From: an uncultured Clostridia bacterium
GTDB taxonomy: Bacteria; Bacillota; Clostridia; Oscillospirales; Acutalibacteraceae
Length of the DNA stretch: 14,075 nt
Assembly: GCA_937880805.1 (NCBI GenBank)
Contig: CALGRR010000108.1
Location: 1 to 14,075 of the forward strand
Reading direction: 5' to 3'
In this document: in pieces, positions 1-6,116 of the stretch
Numbering within the stretch: the first letter of the stretch is position 1
Layout of the letters: the number at the start of each line of letters is the position of its first letter
Program-made: the position numbers and the translations under genes
The notes under the pieces: generated by a model
Seen by the model: only the letters and a program-made list of their open reading frames with translations
Told to the model about the DNA's origin: nothing
The model's database searches: none

Positions 1-173
1 TTGAAGGCAGCGACGAAGAAAAGAAAGTCAGAATGTATCTCAACTCCCTCGGCATTGATTACGACTCTCTGACCAAAGAGGAGCTTGTAACACAAATCAA
101 TATCCTCAAAAAATCAAAGCATATGAAAAGTCCATATAGTCAAAGAGGAAAAACTAAAAAGAAACGAAAATAA
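1..173 (+). CDS. 3' end of an unidentified basic-tailed protein (partial)
   Basis: An open frame enters from the left edge (codons in phase with position 3) and stops at TAA 171-173, giving 56 residues. The visible part is hydrophilic: an acidic start (EGSDEEKK), a likely helical stretch (LTKEELVTQINILKKSKHM) and a very basic end (GKTKKKRK). A rho-independent terminator follows about 45 nt later, which supports this being a genuine gene end. I do not recognise the family. The basic tail would fit a nucleic-acid-associated protein, but that is only a guess. The start and most of the protein lie outside the window. Confidence 0.6.
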   Translation, partial: EGSDEEKKVRMYLNSLGIDYDSLTKEELVTQINILKKSKHMKSPYSQRGKTKKKRK

Positions 174-216
174 TCTACTATACTACTATTGTTTTCGATA
201 TTAACGATATTAAGAA

Positions 217-255
217 GAAAAAAGTCTTGTTTGTACACAAGGCTTTTTCTGTTTT
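217..255 (+). terminator. Rho-independent terminator after the partial gene
   Basis: AAAAAGTCTTG (219-229) pairs with CAAGGCTTTTT (238-248) through an 8-nt loop, with one G-U pair. The T-run lies in the descending arm and continues into CTGTTTT. It separates the upstream gene from the potassium operon. Confidence 0.65.
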
Positions 256-341
256 ATATAATTGTTTGTAACGAATTGGCGTCTTGAGATTATTGATATA
301 TATATAGGTTTTATAGGACTAAACAACTAATCTTTATGCAA

Positions 342-396
342 TCTTAATACAGATTTCAAAACTCTAACACCTTCTTAAAACGGTTTCAAATATAAT
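342..396 (+). promoter_or_regulatory. Candidate activator-dependent promoter of the ktr-kdp operon
   Basis: A consensus TATAAT lies at 391-396, about 36 nt before the ktrB start. No recognisable -35 box exists at 16-18 bp spacing. Instead there are imperfect copies of yTAAnAC at 344-350, 364-370 and 375-381. The last two are 11 bp apart and the final copy ends 9 nt before the -10 box. OmpR/PhoB-class response regulators typically bind tandem direct repeats in this position in place of a -35 box. KdpE, encoded downstream, belongs to that class, so autogenous control is plausible. The -10 is seen directly; the activator assignment is inference. The remaining 256-422 stretch is AT-rich with nothing else I can identify. 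Confidence 0.4.
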
Positions 397-431
397 AAAG
401 CTGAAACATAATATCGAATAAGGTGTTTGTT

Positions 432-1769
432 ATGGGTGAAATTAAACACAAAAACCGAAGACTTACTTCGTTTCAAACAATAATACTCGGGTTTGCAGGC
501 GTTATTTTATTGGGAGCTTTGATTCTTATGCTGCCCGTTTCTTCAAAAAGCAGGGAATTCACGCCTTTTGGTGATGCGCTGTTTACCGCAACATCAGCTG
601 TCTGTGTGACAGGTCTTGTTGTGCAGGACACGGCAACATATTGGTCAATATTCGGGCAGTTGGTCATACTGATTCTTATTCAGGTTGGAGGACTGGGTGT
701 TGTTACGGTTGCGGCTTCTTTTGCATTGCTTTCCGGCAGAAAAATCTCGCTTATGCAGCGCAGCACCATTCAGGAAGCCATTGCCGCGCCAAAGGTTGGC
801 GGAATAGTAAGGCTGACGGGGTTTATTCTTAAAGCAACGCTGATATTTGAGCTGACCGGTGCCCTTCTGATGATGCCTGTTTTTTGTCGGGATTTCGGTT
901 TGAAAGGCATATGGATGGCTGTTTTTCATTCTGTTTCAGCATTCTGCAATGCAGGCTTTGACATAATGGGCAGCGCAGATTCTCTTTATCCGTCATTAAC
1001 GGCATACGCTGCAAGCCCCGTTATCAACATAACTGTCATGCTGCTTATAATAATCGGCGGTATCGGCTTTCTGACCTGGGAGGATATATACTCAAACAAG
1101 CGCAGATTTCATCGCTACAGACTTCAAAGCAAAATTATTCTTGTAGCAACAGCTTTATTGATAGCGGTGCCCACAGTTTTCTTTTTTCTGGTTGATTTCG
1201 GAGATTTGCAGTTCGGTGAAAGAATTCTTGCATCTCTTTTTCAATCGGTAACACCGAGAACGGCAGGCTTCAACACGGTTAACCTGACCGCAATGAGCGA
1301 AGCCTCACAGATGATAATTATTGTTCTTATGCTTATCGGCGGTTCTCCCGGTTCAACGGCAGGCGGCATGAAAACAACCACCTTCGCCGTTCTGCTTGCT
1401 AATCTTTTCTCTGTATTTCGCCGCAAAGAAAACGCAGAGGCATTCGGTCGAAGGATTGATGTTTCGGCAATTAAAAATGCTTCAACGGTACTTATTATGT
1501 ATATAGTTCTTTTCTTTTCGGGTGCGGTTATTATAAGTGCAACAGAAGGGCTGCCTATGAACACCTGCCTTTATGAAACGGCATCTGCAGTGGGTACGGT
1601 AGGATTGACATTAGGTATAACCCCTCAGCTCGGAACGCTGTCAAGATTTGTGTTGACGGTGCTTATGTTTTTGGGAAGAGTCGGCGGGTTAACTTTGATT
1701 TATGCAACCATTTCAGAAAAAAGAAAAAAACTTTCCATGCTTCCGCAGGAAAGAATTACTGTAGGTTAA
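432..1769 (+). CDS. ktrB: KtrB-type potassium channel/transporter subunit (TrkH/KtrB family)
   Basis: Membrane K+ (Na+-coupled) uptake subunit of 445 residues, the usual KtrB length. Four membrane-pore-membrane repeats are visible, each with a filter-loop glycine: CVTGL (G61), CNAGF (G175), RTAGF (G279) and GTVGL (G391). The third repeat has the glycine-rich gate loop GGSPGSTAGGM (303-313) typical of KtrB. A GTG at 423 would add three residues, but ATG 432 is preferred because AAGGTG (419-424) sits 7 nt upstream of it. The gene ends 14 nt before ktrA, its cytosolic gating partner, and opens a five-gene operon. The family is clear. Ion preference (K+ versus Na+ coupling) cannot be decided from sequence alone. 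Confidence 0.94.
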   Translation: MGEIKHKNRRLTSFQTIILGFAGVILLGALILMLPVSSKSREFTPFGDALFTATSAVCVTGLVVQDTATYWSIFGQLVILILIQVGGLGVVTVAASFALLSGRKISLMQRSTIQEAIAAPKVGGIVRLTGFILKATLIFELTGALLMMPVFCRDFGLKGIWMAVFHSVSAFCNAGFDIMGSADSLYPSLTAYAASPVINITVMLLIIIGGIGFLTWEDIYSNKRRFHRYRLQSKIILVATALLIAVPTVFFFLVDFGDLQFGERILASLFQSVTPRTAGFNTVNLTAMSEASQMIIIVLMLIGGSPGSTAGGMKTTTFAVLLANLFSVFRRKENAEAFGRRIDVSAIKNASTVLIMYIVLFFSGAVIISATEGLPMNTCLYETASAVGTVGLTLGITPQLGTLSRFVLTVLMFLGRVGGLTLIYATISEKRKKLSMLPQERITVG

Positions 1770-1783
1770 AGGAGAAAGTATAA

Positions 1784-2434
1784 ATGGTAAAATCAGTATT
1801 ACTTATCGGTTTGGGAAGATTCGGCAAGCATATTGCATTACAACTTGATGCGCTCGGTCATGAGGTTATGGCGGTTGACCATAATGAAGACAGGGTAAAC
1901 GACGCACTGCCGTTTGTTACAAATGCGCAGATAGGCGACAGCACAAACGCTGAATTTTTAGCTTCTCTGGGCATAGGCAATTATGATCTTTGCATTGTTG
2001 CAATAGGTAATGACTTTCAAAGCTCCCTTGAAACAACATCAAACCTCAAGGAGCTTGGAGCAAAGCTCGTCGTAGCAAGAGCTTCAAGAGATGTTCACGC
2101 AAAATTCCTGCTGCGAAACGGTGCAGATGAGGTCGTTTACCCCGAAAAGCAAGTTGCAAAATGGACATCAATCAGATTCACATCAAACCATATTATAGAC
2201 TACATTGAGCTAGATGATACTCACTCTATATTTGAAGTTTCCGTTCCGAAACAGTGGGTGGGCATGAGCATAGGTCAGGTAGATATAAGAAAAAAATACG
2301 ATATCAACATTGTTGCGATCAAACAAAACGGAAGAATGAATGTAGCAGTTACACCCGATACGGTACTTACAGCTGACAAAACCCTGCTTGTTATCGGAGA
2401 ATACAGGGCTTTGCAAAAATGTTTTCATATATAA
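1784..2434 (+). CDS. ktrA: KtrA RCK-domain gating subunit (TrkA family)
   Basis: Cytosolic regulatory ring subunit of the Ktr channel, 216 residues, the usual KtrA size. The N-terminal RCK domain has the Rossmann motif GLGRFG (9-14) and an acidic residue D32 at the end of the second strand (VMAVDHNED), which usually indicates NAD/ADP/ATP-type nucleotide binding. The C-terminal RCK_C/TrkA_C domain spans roughly 137-216 and contains DIRKKYDINIVAIK (167-180). RCK_C domains of Staphylococcus KtrA bind c-di-AMP; whether this one does is inference. The RBS AAAGGAG lies just before ATG 1784. The gene is tightly coupled to ktrB and followed by a small membrane-protein gene. Confidence 0.94.
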   Translation: MVKSVLLIGLGRFGKHIALQLDALGHEVMAVDHNEDRVNDALPFVTNAQIGDSTNAEFLASLGIGNYDLCIVAIGNDFQSSLETTSNLKELGAKLVVARASRDVHAKFLLRNGADEVVYPEKQVAKWTSIRFTSNHIIDYIELDDTHSIFEVSVPKQWVGMSIGQVDIRKKYDINIVAIKQNGRMNVAVTPDTVLTADKTLLVIGEYRALQKCFHI

Positions 2435-2464
2435 TTCAACAAAGTTGAAAGGCAGGTGAGCATT

Positions 2465-2746
2465 GTGAAAGAAGCTGTTTTGCTTATATTTCTTGTTTTA
2501 TTATTCACGGCAGGATATTTTCTTATGAAAAAAATTGATATTATTATGGATGAAAATCTGAAAAACATTGAAAAGGAAGCCGAAAAAACCGAGCCTTCAT
2601 ATATTGTGCTCACCAAAGAGCTCAGCGATGAGGAGCTTGCATCAGAAATAAAACAATTCAGAAACAAGCACGGCAAATCCGATATTATTATTTATTCTAA
2701 TCTGCCTGCAAATCAAAACAGCGATGGCTCGGAAATAAAAAAGTAG
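2465..2746 (+). CDS. Small single-pass membrane protein inside the ktr-kdp operon
   Basis: A 93-residue protein of no recognised family. One N-terminal membrane segment is visible (about residues 4-19, VLLIFLVLLFTAGYF), followed at once by KK and then a charged, probably helical soluble domain (DENLKNIEKEAEKTE, then SDEELASEIKQFRNKHG) and a polar tail. Positive charge after the segment suggests the C-terminal domain is cytosolic. A GTG at 2456 is possible, but GTG 2465 is chosen because AGGTGA (2454-2459) then sits 5 nt upstream, the same GGTGA-spacer-GTG layout as the next gene. Its position between channel and sensor genes suggests an accessory role in K+ sensing or Ktr assembly; this is inference from context only. 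Confidence 0.75.
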   Translation: MKEAVLLIFLVLLFTAGYFLMKKIDIIMDENLKNIEKEAEKTEPSYIVLTKELSDEELASEIKQFRNKHGKSDIIIYSNLPANQNSDGSEIKK

Positions 2747-2801
2747 ATTATTTAAACTTTGTGTGGTAAAATATATTGATAACTGACAAGGAGGTGAGAC
2801 T

Positions 2802-4811
2802 GTGAAGGATAACAAAAAGAATTTTTTTGAAAACGAAAAAGAGCATATTCTTGTTTGCCTTTCCGCATCCCCGTCAAACGCCAAAATAATAAAGACTGCC
2901 GCAAAAATGGCAAAAGCCTTTGGCGGTTCATTTACCGCCCTGCACGTTCAGACTCCGAATTTTGAAAAGATGAGTGACGAAGATAAAAAAAGACTTCAGA
3001 GCAATATCCGCCTCGCAAGTCATCTCGGAGCAGATATAACAACCGTTTTGGGTGAAGATGTATCCTTTCAGATTGCCGAATTTGCCAGAATATCGGGTGT
3101 AACTAAAATCGTTATCGGCAGAAGCAATATAAAGCGCCGCCATTTTTGGAGCAAACCTACTCTTACCGAAAAACTTAGCGAAATTGCTCCTAACCTTGAT
3201 ATTTATATCATTCCCGATAATGTATCCTACGGTAAATATCACATTGAGAAAAAGAATTTTACAAATGCGATAATACCGTCAATTAAAGACGCGGCCGTTA
3301 CGGTTGCCTTGCTTGCCGTCGCAACGGCAATAGGCTACAGCTTTTATAAGCTTGGCTTTACGGATTCAAACATAATCACAATATATATTCTCGGAGTTCT
3401 GCTCACATCAATTCTGACAAAGGGATATACCTGCAGCGTAATCAGTGCCGTTATGAGTGTTGTGCTTTTTAACTTCTTTCTTGTTGAACCGAGGCTCACC
3501 TTTCAGGCATACGGTTCGGGCTACCCTGTAACCTTTGTTATAATGATTACCGCATCAATTATAACTGCAACTCTTGCTTCCAAACTCAAATCCCATGCCA
3601 AAATGTCTGCACAGTCAGCATTCCGTACAAAAGTTCTGTTTGACACAAACCAGCTTTTGCAGAAAGCTCAGGATGACGATGATATTATAAACATCACCGC
3701 AAGCCAAATTGTGAAACTGCTTGACCGCGATGTTATCGTTTATCCCGAAAAAAGCGGAAAACTTATGAAGGGATATTTGTTCACGACAGAATCAAGCAGA
3801 AAAGTAGATGCATTTTTTAACGAGAAAGAAAAAAGCACTGCGGAATGGGTATTCAAAAACAAAAAAAGAGCGGGAGCTTCAACCAACACACATAAGGATG
3901 CAAAATCTCTTTATCTCTCAATACGCATTAACGATAATGTCTACGGCGTTGTAGGAATCAATATAAACGGCAAGCCGCTTGACTCCTATGAAAACAGTAT
4001 TTTGCTTTCCATTCTCGGTGAATGCGCATTGGCAATCGAAAACAGCCGCAATGCTAAAGAAAAAGAGCTTGCCGCGATTCTTGCAAAAAACGAAAAGCTG
4101 CGTGCAAATCTGCTAAGGGCGATTTCTCATGATTTGAGAACACCTCTCACATCTATTTCCGGCAACGCCGATAACCTTATTTCAAACTACGAAAAGCTTG
4201 ATGAAGATGCAAAAAAACAAATATTCAACGATATCTTTGACGATTCGCAATGGCTCATAAGCCTTGTAGAAAATCTGCTTTCCATAACCCGTATAGAAGA
4301 GGACAGAATGAATTTCAATATGTCCGTTCAGGTTCTTGAGGATGTTATTGAAGAGGCGCTTAAGCATATAGGCAGAAAAAATCAAAATCACAAAATTTCT
4401 GTCGAATATAAAGATGAGCTTATGCTTGCCAGAATGGATGCAAGGCTTATCATCCAGGTTGTTCTCAACCTTGTTGACAATGCAATAAAATACACACCCG
4501 AAGGCTCTGAAATCAGAATTACTGCCGAGAAAAAAAACGGCATAATTTCTATAAGCGTTTCAGATGACGGAAAGGGAATTCCCGAAAATTCCAAGCCTCA
4601 TGTGTTTGAAATGTTTTTTACAGGTGAAAACACGGTTGCTGACAGCCACCGCAGTCTTGGTCTCGGATTGGCACTTTGCAAGTCAATAATAAATATTCAC
4701 GGCGGCGAAATAACTCTTTCAGATAATGAGCCTCACGGCTGTATATTCACTTTTACTTTGCCTTCGGATGAGGTGATAATAAATGAACAGAACAATGATA
4801 CTTGTTGTTGA
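2802..4811 (+). CDS. kdpD: Short KdpD-type sensor histidine kinase lacking the N-terminal KdpD domain
   Basis: Membrane histidine kinase of 669 residues; classical KdpD is about 890. Domains in order: a universal-stress-protein domain (about 14-140), four membrane segments of the DUF4118 type (about 164-184, 190-207, 211-230, 242-258), a GAF-like region (about 275-415), a HisKA domain with phosphoacceptor H443 (AISHDLRTPLTS), and a HATPase_c domain with the N box around N560 (LVDNAIKYTP), a G1 box at 588-592 (DDGKG) and a G2 box at 619-623 (LGLGL). The roughly 230-residue N-terminal KdpD domain with its Walker motifs is absent. S21-x-S23 followed 20 residues later by FTALH (44-48) matches the c-di-AMP signature reported for Staphylococcus KdpD. 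The start GTG 2802 follows an excellent AAGGAGGTGA site. The 3' end overlaps kdpE by 29 nt, indicating translational coupling. Confidence 0.92.
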   Translation: MKDNKKNFFENEKEHILVCLSASPSNAKIIKTAAKMAKAFGGSFTALHVQTPNFEKMSDEDKKRLQSNIRLASHLGADITTVLGEDVSFQIAEFARISGVTKIVIGRSNIKRRHFWSKPTLTEKLSEIAPNLDIYIIPDNVSYGKYHIEKKNFTNAIIPSIKDAAVTVALLAVATAIGYSFYKLGFTDSNIITIYILGVLLTSILTKGYTCSVISAVMSVVLFNFFLVEPRLTFQAYGSGYPVTFVIMITASIITATLASKLKSHAKMSAQSAFRTKVLFDTNQLLQKAQDDDDIINITASQIVKLLDRDVIVYPEKSGKLMKGYLFTTESSRKVDAFFNEKEKSTAEWVFKNKKRAGASTNTHKDAKSLYLSIRINDNVYGVVGININGKPLDSYENSILLSILGECALAIENSRNAKEKELAAILAKNEKLRANLLRAISHDLRTPLTSISGNADNLISNYEKLDEDAKKQIFNDIFDDSQWLISLVENLLSITRIEEDRMNFNMSVQVLEDVIEEALKHIGRKNQNHKISVEYKDELMLARMDARLIIQVVLNLVDNAIKYTPEGSEIRITAEKKNGIISISVSDDGKGIPENSKPHVFEMFFTGENTVADSHRSLGLGLALCKSIINIHGGEITLSDNEPHGCIFTFTLPSDEVIINEQNNDTCC

Positions 4812-5484
4812 GGACGATACTGCCGTAAGGAATCTCATAACAACAACACTTAAAGTCCATGATTATAAATATGCCGTTGCTGTCAACGGGGAAGATGCCG
4901 TAACTCAGGCGTCAACAAGAAATCCCGACATAATTCTTCTTGATTTAGGATTACCTGATATTGACGGGGTTGAGGTTATCAAAACAATCAGAAGCTGGTC
5001 TAATGTGCCGATTATTGTTATAAGCGCAAGGAGCGAAGATGCGGACAAAATTGAAGCTCTTGATAACGGCGCTGACGATTATCTTACAAAGCCGTTTTCT
5101 GTTGAAGAGCTTCTCGCAAGGCTTCGCGTAACGCAGCGAAGGCTTGCTATGATAAAGTCTGAAGCATCAAAGAATGAATCAGTTTTCAAAAACGGCAATC
5201 TGACCGTTGATTTTGCAGCAGGCTGTGCATATATCGGAGAAGAAGAGCTTCACCTTACTCCGATTGAATATAAGCTACTGTGCCTTATGTCCCAAAATGT
5301 CGGAAAAGTTCTTACCCACACATATATAACACAGAATGTATGGGGCAGCAGCTGGGAAAACGATGTTGCATCGCTGCGAGTGTTTATGGCAACTCTCAGA
5401 AAGAAAATTGAGTCTTATCCCGATTCCCCGCAATATATTCAGACCCACATAGGTATAGGCTACAGAATGATAAAGGTTGAATAG
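4783..5484 (+). CDS. kdpE: KdpE-type OmpR-family response regulator
   Basis: Cytosolic DNA-binding response regulator of 233 residues, partner of the overlapping kinase. The receiver domain (about 4-120) has the acidic pair D11/D12, phosphoacceptor D54 (ILLDLGLPDIDG), S81 (VISARS) and K103 (LTKPF). A winged-helix DNA-binding domain of the OmpR/PhoB type occupies about 133-233 (LTPIEYKLLCLM, then SLRVFMATLRKKIE and IGIGYRM). ATG 4783 is supported by GAGGTGAT ending about 5 nt upstream; an internal ATG at 4795 has no better site. With no kdpFABC nearby, the likely target is the ktrB promoter at the head of its own operon (inference). Confidence 0.93.
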   Translation: MNRTMILVVEDDTAVRNLITTTLKVHDYKYAVAVNGEDAVTQASTRNPDIILLDLGLPDIDGVEVIKTIRSWSNVPIIVISARSEDADKIEALDNGADDYLTKPFSVEELLARLRVTQRRLAMIKSEASKNESVFKNGNLTVDFAAGCAYIGEEELHLTPIEYKLLCLMSQNVGKVLTHTYITQNVWGSSWENDVASLRVFMATLRKKIESYPDSPQYIQTHIGIGYRMIKVE

Positions 5485-5488
5485 TTTT

Positions 5489-5806
5489 TCATAGATAACC
5501 ATCATTTGCAAAAGGGGGCTGTCTCACAAATGTGAGGCAGCCCCGATTTTTATTATCGCATATCGATAAAGGTGTGTAGTTTGTACTGTTTTTCAAATAA
5601 TCTTCAATCTTACCGCTAAACAGTAATTCAGCATAGCTTAACGGTTCGTTATAGATAAGAAAATCAAGTTCAGATGTTTCGTACATATTGTTTGCATATT
5701 CGTTTTCAACAGCAATGCAGTCGATTGACACCATCGAACCATCGGTAAGTTGTACTTCAACACAAGCGGTGTCGATATTGAATCCCCAGGATTTAATATA
5801 ATTCAT
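5489..5806 (-). CDS. Small DUF6061-like protein with an extended C-terminus
   Basis: The 105-codon frame starts at ATG 5806 with a good RBS (GGAGGT, 7 nt upstream). The sequence (DTACVEVQLTDGSMVSIDC, then NNMYETSELDFLIYNEPLSYAELL) resembles the small DUF6061 family of Clostridia, from memory of the family pattern and not from a search. The recognisable domain ends at about residue 73 (GKIEDYLK). The last 25 or so codons read across the kdpE terminator hairpin and stop 4 nt from the kdpE stop codon. That tail is probably not ancestral and suggests a lost stop codon or a rearrangement. Function unknown. The gene lies 62 nt downstream of a truncated HTH gene on the same strand. Confidence 0.6.
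   Translation of the reverse strand: MNYIKSWGFNIDTACVEVQLTDGSMVSIDCIAVENEYANNMYETSELDFLIYNEPLSYAELLFSGKIEDYLKNSTNYTPLSICDNKNRGCLTFVRQPPFANDGYL
5514..5554. terminator. Strong bidirectional-looking terminator after kdpE
   Basis: GGGGCTGTCTCACA (5515-5528) pairs with TGTGAGGCAGCCCC (5531-5544) over 14 bp, with one G-U pair and a 2-nt apparent loop. On the + strand it is followed by GATTTTTATT, a proper T-run. On the - strand only TTTT follows the stem. It ends the ktr-kdp operon and lies inside the 3' part of the convergent reading frame at 5489-5806. Confidence 0.85.
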
Positions 5807-5807
5807 T

Positions 5808-5869
5808 AGGATACCTCCAAGATTTATTGTTTTGAAAGTATTTCAGCGTGGGTTTTGGTGTGGTATCCT
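5808..5869. repeat. 8-bp inverted repeat spanning the HTH-DUF6061 gap
   Basis: AGGATACC (5808-5815) and GGTATCCT (5862-5869) are exact inverted copies 46 nt apart. The left arm overlaps the ribosome binding site of the DUF6061-like gene and the right arm abuts the stop codon of the HTH fragment. In the mRNA the pairing could mask the ribosome site. Short and possibly chance. Confidence 0.35.
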
Positions 5870-5997
5870 TAACTATGTGAAACTCCAGTCTCCCAGCGAG
5901 AAACTGCCTGACGGGTCACAAACACTTTTTCTGCAAGTTCTTCTTGCGACATTCCTTTTTTAGTTCTCAGTTCAAGAATAATATCTTTAGATTCCAT
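5869..5997 (-). pseudogene. Truncated Xre/HTH_3-type regulator (42 codons)
   Basis: Starts at ATG 5997 with GAGGTGAT as RBS. The 42 residues contain the whole helix-turn-helix signature of Cro/C1-type repressors (KGMSQEELAEKVFVTRQAVS, then RWETG), then end abruptly as VSHS and TAA. Relatives normally continue past RWE(N/T)G for further helices and often a zinc-ribbon or sensor part. The frame therefore breaks immediately after the recognition helix. It keeps an intact promoter with a dyad over the -10 box (6010-6046), so it may be a recent truncation or a minimal DNA-binding peptide. Pseudogene is the more likely reading. Confidence 0.7.
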
Positions 5998-6009
5998 ATT
6001 GTTATCACC

Positions 6010-6046
6010 TCAGTGTTATTTTATCACTGAATGTTTTATTGAACAA
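6010..6046 (-). promoter_or_regulatory. Promoter and dyad operator of the HTH fragment
   Basis: On the - strand TTGTTC (6046-6041) and TAAAAT (6023-6018) are separated by exactly 17 bp. TCAGTG-N9-CACTGA (6010-6030) is a perfect dyad overlapping the -10 box, just upstream of the HTH start. This is the usual arrangement for an autorepressed Xre-family gene (inference). Confidence 0.55.
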
Positions 6047-6061
6047 GCAACTATCAGTTGC
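6047..6061 (-). terminator. Weak hairpin downstream of the hydrolase gene
   Basis: GCAACT-ATC-AGTTGC forms a 6-bp stem with a 3-nt loop. On the - strand it is followed by TTGTTC, a poor U-tract, so termination after the hydrolase would be leaky. It sits directly before the -35 box of the HTH promoter. Confidence 0.3.
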
Positions 6062-6068
6062 TGTCAGT

Positions 6069-6090
6069 TCGATAAATTGGAATTTATATA
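6069..6090. promoter_or_regulatory. AT-rich palindrome downstream of the hydrolase, matching the one before the transporter
   Basis: ATAAATT-GG-AATTTAT (6072-6087) is a perfect 7+7 palindrome. It differs at only two of 16 positions from the core of the palindrome at 9601-9622. It lies between the hydrolase stop and the HTH promoter. It could be an operator for a shared regulator or a structured RNA end. Confidence 0.4.
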
Positions 6091-6116
6091 AATGTTCATT
6101 AAAAAAGAAATAAGTA

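Noticed and set aside
256..431. Possible c-di-AMP (ydaO-type) riboswitch before ktrB
   Set aside because: Such riboswitches are common before ktr genes, but the predicted transcript leader is only about 30 nt and no ydaO-like conserved core is visible in the AT-rich 256-431 stretch.
423..431. GTG start for ktrB three codons upstream
   Set aside because: The AAGGTG ribosome site overlaps this codon and is correctly spaced only for ATG 432.
2747..2801. Possible internal promoter before kdpD (TAAAAT at 2767-2772)
   Set aside because: No acceptable -35 at 16-18 bp. The gap is short and the gene fits the upstream operon.
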